NCBI GenBank assembly: GCA_046160865.1
Contig: JBJXHG010000177.1
Span: 1-36,542, forward strand
DNA length: 36,542 bases
Direction of reading: 5' to 3'
Source: JBJXHG01 sp046160865
GTDB taxonomy: Bacteria > Planctomycetota > UBA1135 > GCA-002686595
In this document: one piece after another, positions 31,696-36,542 of the stretch
Layout: each line of letters begins with the position of its first letter
Position numbering within the stretch: position 1 is the first letter of the stretch
Notes under the pieces: model-generated
Seen by the model: the letters and a program-made list of their open reading frames with translations, nothing else
The model's database searches: none
Told to the model about the DNA's origin: nothing
Program-made: the position numbers and the translations under genes

Positions 31696-33459
31696 ATGAG
31701 CGCACGCGCATCACCGCAGGAGCCGTCGTCGCTCGGCCGGCGCGAGTGGCTCGCGCTGCTCGTGTTGACGGCCGCCGCGCTCGCGGTGCGCTGTCTCGGC
31801 GTCGACCGCATGCTGCCGCATTTCCTCGAGCCCGACGTCTTCGTGGCCGTGCACGCGGGCGAACTACGCGGGGACGCGGACCTGCTCACGATGGTCGACT
31901 TCCGCGAGCGCTATCCGTCCCTGATCGCGCACGTCGCGAGCGCTTTGCCGCGCGGTCCGGTGCCGGCCGTCGCCCCGCCGGGCGACGATTCGCTCGCCGT
32001 GCACTTGCGCGCGGCGTCGATGCCGTACTTGCAGGTGCGCGCGCTGAGCGCGGTCCTCTCCGCGCTGCTCGTGCCGCTCACGTACTTGCTGGCGCGCCGC
32101 TCTCTCTCCGTGCGCGGCGCGTGTGTCGCCGCGGCGCTCCTCGCGACGAGCCTGTTGCACACGACGCACTCGATGCAGGCGCGCCCGCACGGCATCCATG
32201 CGACGCTCGCGCTCGGCGCGGTGTTGCTCGCCGAGCGCGCGAGCCGTCGCGCCGGTTTCGCGCCCGCGGCCGGCGCGTGTGTCGCGGCGGCGGCCGCCGT
32301 CGCCACGCTGCAAACTGGCATGTTCGTGCTTCCGCCGCTGTGCGTCGCGCTCTTCGTGCGCGCGTCGAGCTGGTGGAAGGGCCTCGCGTCCGCCGCTGCC
32401 GCTTCGGCCGTCGTCATCGCGGTCGCCGCGCCGTTCTATCCCGCGTGGATCCAAGTCGACGCCGCAGGCATCCGGCTCGCCGGCAGCGGCGGACACCGGC
32501 TCGACTTCTCGAACTTCAACGGCCGCGGCGTGTCGAGCGCGGTCGGACACCTGTGGGCGCACGATCCCGTGCTGCTCTCGACGGCCGCGATCGGAGCGCT
32601 CGCGATCCTGATCGGATTGCTGCGCGCCGACGCCGCGGCGTTGAACGCCCGCGCGCGCGAGCGCAGCACGTGGATCTTCGCGAGCTACGCGCTGCCGTAC
32701 GCGCTCGTGCTCGCACTGAACGAGGAGACGTACGACCGCTTCCTGCTCCCGCTGCTCCCGTACTGCGCCTGCGCCGCGGCCGCGGGCGTGGTGTGGATCG
32801 CGCGCGCCGGCCGCGTGCTCGGCGCACGCGGCGAGATGGTGCTGATCGTCGTTCTCACCGCGCTGCCCGCGATTCCGGCGGCGCTGCTCGTGCGGATCGA
32901 TCTCGCGCCCGACACGTTCGAGCAGACGGCGGCGTGGCTCAGCGACGGCTGGCGCAGCGACGCGCGCAATCGCGATCCCGCGTCGGGCGCGATCGTGACG
33001 ACGGCGCCGCTCGTGCTGCCGGTGCGGTCGGCACCACCGCCGCCCGACGTGAAGCCAGGCACGCTGTCGACCGGCGCGTGGCCGTGGTTGCAGTACCAGT
33101 CGATCCTGGACCGCGCCGCACCGCGCGCGCGCGAGTACGACTTGCGGATGATTCCGCTCGACGTCGTGTTCCGCACGGGACCCGAGGGCGACGCGGAGCT
33201 CGAGCGCTGGCTCGACCGCGCCGAGGCGCAGTACGCGATCGTCGAGCTGTCGCCGCGCACCGTCGGCTGGCCGATGACGTGGCGGTTGCGCGAGCTCGTG
33301 CAACGCCGCGGCGAGCTCGTTTGGAGCGCGGCGGGGGAGTCGGACGAGTGGCGCAAGCTCGGCCCGCTCGGTTACCAGGGCAATCGCGCGATGCCGGTGC
33401 GACTCTGCTTCGCGAGCGCGCTCGGCCCGCAGATCGAGGTGTATCGCTTGCGGCGCTGA
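31696..33459 (+). CDS. GT39/ArnT-like membrane glycosyltransferase
   Basis: A 587-residue polytopic protein with about ten membrane helices in the first 420 residues and a soluble C-terminal domain of about 160 residues. After the first helix comes a short loop with acidic residues (FLEPDVF), the position of the catalytic acidic residues in GT-C enzymes of the PMT/ArnT type, which use polyprenyl-phosphate sugars. The start is ATG at 31696, just before the first helix (REWLALLVLTAAALAV); the upstream part of the frame is repeat-derived. The context of SGNH hydrolases supports surface-glycan assembly. The exact family is a judgement from topology. Confidence 0.65.
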   Translation: MSARASPQEPSSLGRREWLALLVLTAAALAVRCLGVDRMLPHFLEPDVFVAVHAGELRGDADLLTMVDFRERYPSLIAHVASALPRGPVPAVAPPGDDSLAVHLRAASMPYLQVRALSAVLSALLVPLTYLLARRSLSVRGACVAAALLATSLLHTTHSMQARPHGIHATLALGAVLLAERASRRAGFAPAAGACVAAAAAVATLQTGMFVLPPLCVALFVRASSWWKGLASAAAASAVVIAVAAPFYPAWIQVDAAGIRLAGSGGHRLDFSNFNGRGVSSAVGHLWAHDPVLLSTAAIGALAILIGLLRADAAALNARARERSTWIFASYALPYALVLALNEETYDRFLLPLLPYCACAAAAGVVWIARAGRVLGARGEMVLIVVLTALPAIPAALLVRIDLAPDTFEQTAAWLSDGWRSDARNRDPASGAIVTTAPLVLPVRSAPPPPDVKPGTLSTGAWPWLQYQSILDRAAPRAREYDLRMIPLDVVFRTGPEGDAELERWLDRAEAQYAIVELSPRTVGWPMTWRLRELVQRRGELVWSAAGESDEWRKLGPLGYQGNRAMPVRLCFASALGPQIEVYRLRR

Positions 33460-33518
33460 CGCGCCGCGTCGACGAGTACCGCTCCGTCCGCCGCCCCACT
33501 TCCGCCGATACGGGGACG

Positions 33519-34694
33519 ATGAACGCCGGCAGAGAAGCGCGCTCGAGCCCGCGCGCGGGAGCGCGCCGCGTCGTCACGCGCCTCGCGGTCCTGTGTGTGT
33601 CGACGATCGTGTGGGTCGGCGCGGCCGAGCTGCTCCTGCGTCGCTTCGCTCCGGTCGACGAGATCGTGTTCGAGCTCGATCCGCGCCGTCTCTACCGTCC
33701 GTTGCCGGGCGCACGCACGCTCGAGATGCCGCCGCCGGGGAGCCGCGCGTCGCCGGTCGAATGGCAGTTCGACTCGCGCGGGTTGCGCGGACCCGAACTC
33801 GGGCCGAAGCGCGCGGGCGTGCAGCGCGTGCTCGTGCTCGGCGACTCGTTCATCCACGCGCGCGAGACACCGCTCGCCGAGACGTTCACGGCGCGCTTGC
33901 AGGACGAGTTGCAGCGCGCGGGGCGTCCGGTCGAGTCGCTCAACGCCGGTGTCGCGGGCTACGGCCCCGATCAGACGTTGCTGCGCTTCGAGGAAGAGGT
34001 CGACGCGCTCGCTGTGGACGTCGTCGTGTTCGCGGTGTGCGCGCACAACGACCTCGACGATCCGTTCCGCAACGGCATCTTCGCGCTGTCCGAGAGCGGC
34101 GAGCTCGTCGAGCGCGAGCCCGGCATCGATCCGCGTTACGCCGAACGCTACGAGCACAAGCGCGCGCTCGCCGCGCGACCGATGCTGGTTCGCTGGCTCT
34201 CGCATCTGCTGACGGAGCAACCCGAGCACGCCGGACCGACGCACGCGCAGCGCGAGGCGTGGCGCGTTGCGTCGCGCGCGTACGCGGAGTTCCTCGGCGA
34301 AGCAGCCACGGACACGAGCTCGGACGCGCTCGACGCGCTCGCCGTCGCGCGCGCGAAGCTCGCGCTGTTCGAGCGCCTGCTCGCGCGCTTGCAGGCGGGC
34401 TGCCACGCGCGCGACATCGACTTCGCGGTCGTCGTGATCCCGTCGTCGTACGACATCGTCGACCCCGATCCACCGAGCGTGTCGAACGCGCGCACGGGCG
34501 GCGCGACGAGCCGCGCGATCGCGTCGGTCGCACGCAAGCTCGGCGTCGCGTGCCTCGATCTCTACCCCGCGTTTTGGGAGCGCGCCGACGAGCCGCTCTA
34601 TCTCGGTGCGGCCGAGATCCACTGGAGCGCGCGCGGACAAGCGCTTGCGGCCGAGCTCGCGGCCGATTTCCTCGGCGGCGCTGAGAAACCTTGA
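33519..34694 (+). CDS. SGNH/GDSL hydrolase-like protein, membrane-anchored (paralogue B)
   Basis: A 391-residue paralogue of the gene at 29177. It has a membrane helix (about 19-40), the shared FELDPRRLYRPLPGARTL segment (51-68), S110 in VLGDSFIHA, block II LNAGVAGYGPDQ, and a C-terminal EIHW with H368. In place of the usual aspartate two residues before the histidine there is a glutamate (E366), which may weaken or alter the catalytic dyad; paralogue A keeps the aspartate. The ATG at 33519 follows a GGGGA. It starts 59 bp after the GT39-like gene, so co-expression is likely. Acyl transfer to, or removal from, a surface sugar is the most probable role. Confidence 0.75.
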   Translation: MNAGREARSSPRAGARRVVTRLAVLCVSTIVWVGAAELLLRRFAPVDEIVFELDPRRLYRPLPGARTLEMPPPGSRASPVEWQFDSRGLRGPELGPKRAGVQRVLVLGDSFIHARETPLAETFTARLQDELQRAGRPVESLNAGVAGYGPDQTLLRFEEEVDALAVDVVVFAVCAHNDLDDPFRNGIFALSESGELVEREPGIDPRYAERYEHKRALAARPMLVRWLSHLLTEQPEHAGPTHAQREAWRVASRAYAEFLGEAATDTSSDALDALAVARAKLALFERLLARLQAGCHARDIDFAVVVIPSSYDIVDPDPPSVSNARTGGATSRAIASVARKLGVACLDLYPAFWERADEPLYLGAAEIHWSARGQALAAELAADFLGGAEKP

Positions 34695-34725
34695 CGCGGC
34701 GCGTCTTGCGCCCGACGGTCGTTGC

Positions 34726-34756
34726 GCGGACGCGGAGCCGAACACTCCGCGTCCGC
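34726..34756 (+). terminator. Perfect 11-bp hairpin, probable terminator
   Basis: GCGGACGCGGA (34726-34736) pairs perfectly with TCCGCGTCCGC (34746-34756) around a nine-base loop, 31 bp after the paralogue B stop. No T-run follows on the plus strand. It is the most stable hairpin I see outside the attC sites. Confidence 0.5.
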
Positions 34757-34801
34757 CGCGTGATGACTTGCGTCAGATGCGCACTCGCGTGCGGCCGACC
34801 G

Positions 34802-34948
34802 TCATGGACAGCTCGGGAAGAGCGGATTGCCTTCGACGACGGGCGCGTTGAAGAGACACGGCGGAACCGGCGTCCCCGAGCACGTGTCGGGACAAGTCGA
34901 TCCGAAGTACAGCCGCGCCGCGCTCTCCTGCAGCGAGATTGCGCGCAA
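34802..34948 (-). other. Possible Cys-rich 3' gene remnant
   Basis: Within the 317-bp gap before the FG-GAP gene, the minus strand stays open for 48 codons to a TGA at 34802, ending with YFGSTCPDTCSGTPVPPC and NPLFPSCP. Four cysteines and the Pro/Gly-rich style resemble the C-terminus of secreted proteins such as the FG-GAP gene's own tail. There is no ATG or GTG and an in-frame stop lies just upstream (a TTG at 34948 is possible). It may be a decayed gene end or chance. Confidence 0.22.
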
Positions 34949-35011
34949 AGTGCGGCTATAGTGAGTTCAGTGCAGTCGGATGCAATTCGACGGCTGCCAG
35001 AGGATCTCGCG

Positions 35012-36542
35012 ATGAGAACAACGAACGTCTTTGGTCGTGTAGCGGCACACGACCGCCGAGATCCAGCGCATCGGCGATGTCGGTTCCGTCACCTCCCGAT
35101 CTGGCTCGCGCTGTGCTTGGCGTTGACCGTGCACGCAGCTCCGCTTCGTGCCGCTTCGCCGCAGGGCGCGATGGTCACGCTGGAGAACACGCTGGTCGGC
35201 AGCGATCTCAACTTCGTGCCGCCGCACGCGGGCGACAACTTCGGCTACAGCGCGGGGCTCTCGGGGAACGCCGCTGTCGTGAGTGCCTCGACTCACGACC
35301 ACAGCTCGCTCTTTTCGGCCGGCGCGGCGTACGTGTTCACTCGCACTGCGGGTGCATGGTCCGAGGAAGCGAAACTCATCGCAGCGGATCCCGAGTCGGA
35401 CTGCGGCTTCGGACACAGCGTCGCGATCGACGGAGACACGATCGCGGTCGCAGCCCACTTGAAGGACGAGCCCGGCATCGTCAACGCCGGTGCGGTGTAC
35501 GTCTTCGTGCGCAGCGGCAGCACCTGGACGCAACAAGCCAAGCTGCTCGCGAGCGACTTCACGCAGCAGGTCGGCTTCGGTGACGCGGTCGCTCTCTCCG
35601 GCGACACGCTGGCGGTCGGCTCGCCGCTCGCTCCGGGGCCGCTCGCCGCGGGCGCGGTCTATGTCTTCGTGCGCAGTGGCACCACGTGGACGCAAGAAGC
35701 GAAGCTGACGAGCAACGTCGGACGCCTGGCGGAGAGCGTCGCGATCCACGGCGACACGATCGTCGCCGGAGCGCCGACGCACACGATCACGTCGTTCAGC
35801 GAGGGCGTAGCGCGCGTCTTCCGCCGCAGCGGCACGAGCTGGAGCGAAGAAGCGCAGCTCCAAGCGCCCGATCCGCAGTCGAACGACCTCTTCGGCCAGG
35901 CCTGCGCCGTGTGGGGCGATTGGCTGATGGTCGCGGCTCCGCGCCAGGGCAACACCGGCGGCGCCGTGTACACCTTCGAGCGCGTCGGCGCGACCTGGAC
36001 GTGGAAGCAGAAGCTCGTCTCGCCGATCCCGGAGTTCAACACGGCTGCCAGCTTCGGCAGCGCATTGGCGATGCGCGGCAATCGCGGGATGATCGGGGCC
36101 GACTTCGTCACGATCCTTCCTTTCGGTGGCGTCGGCCGCGCACACCTGTACGAGCGCAGCGGCAGCAACTGGCGGCCCGTTGCATCGATGACGGTCACGG
36201 ATCCGCGCAGCGGCACGCGCTTCGGTCAGGCGGTCGGCCTCGACAACGACGTGCTGTTCGTCACCAACGAGCACGGACAAGGTGCGCGCAAGGCCTACGC
36301 CTACCGCGTCGAGCCCGAAGTCGCGTTCTGCTTCGGCGACGGATCGCTCACGACGCCCTGTCCGTGCGCGCCGCCGGACTTCGTGCCGATCCCGAGCGGA
36401 GCGCCCGACGCCGGCTGCGCGAACTCGTTCGACCTCGGCGGCGCGCGCTTGAGCGCGGGCGGCTTGCTCGCGCCCGACTCGCTGCGCTTCTGGGCCGACA
36501 TCGGGCCCTCGTACGCGGCCTTCGCGTTCCTCGTCAAAGGCG
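35012..36542 (+). CDS. Exported FG-GAP repeat protein (3' end beyond window)
   Basis: The first 510 residues of a secreted protein. A signal segment (about 27-48, LPIWLALCLALTVHAAPLRA) is followed by seven FG-GAP-type repeats at about 77, 133, 189, 239, 294, 348 and 404 (for example FGHSVAIDGDTIAVAA and FGDAVALSGDTLAVGSP), each ending near YVFxRSGxxWxxEA, which together should form a beta-propeller. The C-terminal part has CFGDGS (440-445), PCPC (449-452) and GCANS (468-472), a Cys-rich module I associate with secreted planctomycete proteins. The ATG is preceded by AGAGG. Probably a surface-adhesion or matrix protein; the exact role is unknown. Confidence 0.82.
   Translation, partial: MRTTNVFGRVAAHDRRDPAHRRCRFRHLPIWLALCLALTVHAAPLRAASPQGAMVTLENTLVGSDLNFVPPHAGDNFGYSAGLSGNAAVVSASTHDHSSLFSAGAAYVFTRTAGAWSEEAKLIAADPESDCGFGHSVAIDGDTIAVAAHLKDEPGIVNAGAVYVFVRSGSTWTQQAKLLASDFTQQVGFGDAVALSGDTLAVGSPLAPGPLAAGAVYVFVRSGTTWTQEAKLTSNVGRLAESVAIHGDTIVAGAPTHTITSFSEGVARVFRRSGTSWSEEAQLQAPDPQSNDLFGQACAVWGDWLMVAAPRQGNTGGAVYTFERVGATWTWKQKLVSPIPEFNTAASFGSALAMRGNRGMIGADFVTILPFGGVGRAHLYERSGSNWRPVASMTVTDPRSGTRFGQAVGLDNDVLFVTNEHGQGARKAYAYRVEPEVAFCFGDGSLTTPCPCAPPDFVPIPSGAPDAGCANSFDLGGARLSAGGLLAPDSLRFWADIGPSYAAFAFLVKG

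Noticed and set aside
1..36542. tRNA, rRNA or insertion-sequence genes
   Set aside because: I saw no tRNA/rRNA-like sequence and no transposase; the only recombinase is the integron integrase.

Overview
The window is high-GC bacterial DNA whose best fit is a planctomycete or close relative. The last gene (35012 onward) has an FG-GAP repeat body followed by a Cys-rich C-terminal signature (CFGDG, PCPC, GCANS) that I associate with secreted planctomycete proteins. The integron integrase also lies in the unusual orientation known from Rhodopirellula, Blastopirellula and Treponema. This assignment is inference; no rRNA or tRNA gene is present to test it.

Positions 1-7225 are the integrase-proximal end of a chromosomal integron. 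An IntI-type tyrosine recombinase (6191-7225, minus) is followed on the same strand by a probable attI junction and at least five gene cassettes, each closed by a recognisable attC site (4923-4980, 3500-3565, 2957-3020, 2104-2163, 1077-1138), plus the start of a sixth. Reading away from the integrase, the cassettes encode a class 3 lipase, a two-gene DUF5343 / Swt1-type HEPN module, a HEPN-like protein, a DUF1883-TIR protein, an unknown two-helix membrane protein, and a 2,4-diaminopentanoate dehydrogenase-like enzyme that runs off the left edge. Three of these six look like defence or toxin-type genes. The array is visibly poorer in G+C than the rest of the window.

Positions 7417-16064 hold a tightly packed minus-strand operon. 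Its first four genes are two small membrane proteins, a ferric-reductase-like membrane protein fused to a Rieske domain, and a membrane-anchored protein with a Cys/His motif. Next come an OlsB/OlsA-like acyltransferase pair (ornithine or related aminolipid synthesis) and a DinB-fold protein. The last two genes are an 887-residue fusion of alpha/beta hydrolase, DedA-type membrane and ATP-grasp domains, and a Rieske-FMN reductase fusion. Membrane lipids and electron transfer are the common themes.

Positions 16201-22685 (minus) carry a GT87-like membrane glycosyltransferase preceded by three tandem paralogues of a large exported SurA/PpiC-like protein. Between the first two lies an 87-bp stub matching the C-terminus of a fourth copy. 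A small plus-strand gene (22766-23068) and a Gfo/Idh/MocA-SDR fusion (23091-25352, minus) follow.

From 25799 to the right edge everything recognised is on the plus strand. guaB and guaA (GMP synthesis from IMP) are separated by a 75-residue ORF. They are followed by an SGNH hydrolase, an exported acidic protein, a GT39-like glycosyltransferase, a second SGNH hydrolase paralogous to the first, and the truncated FG-GAP protein. The SGNH/GT genes suggest cell-surface glycan modification.
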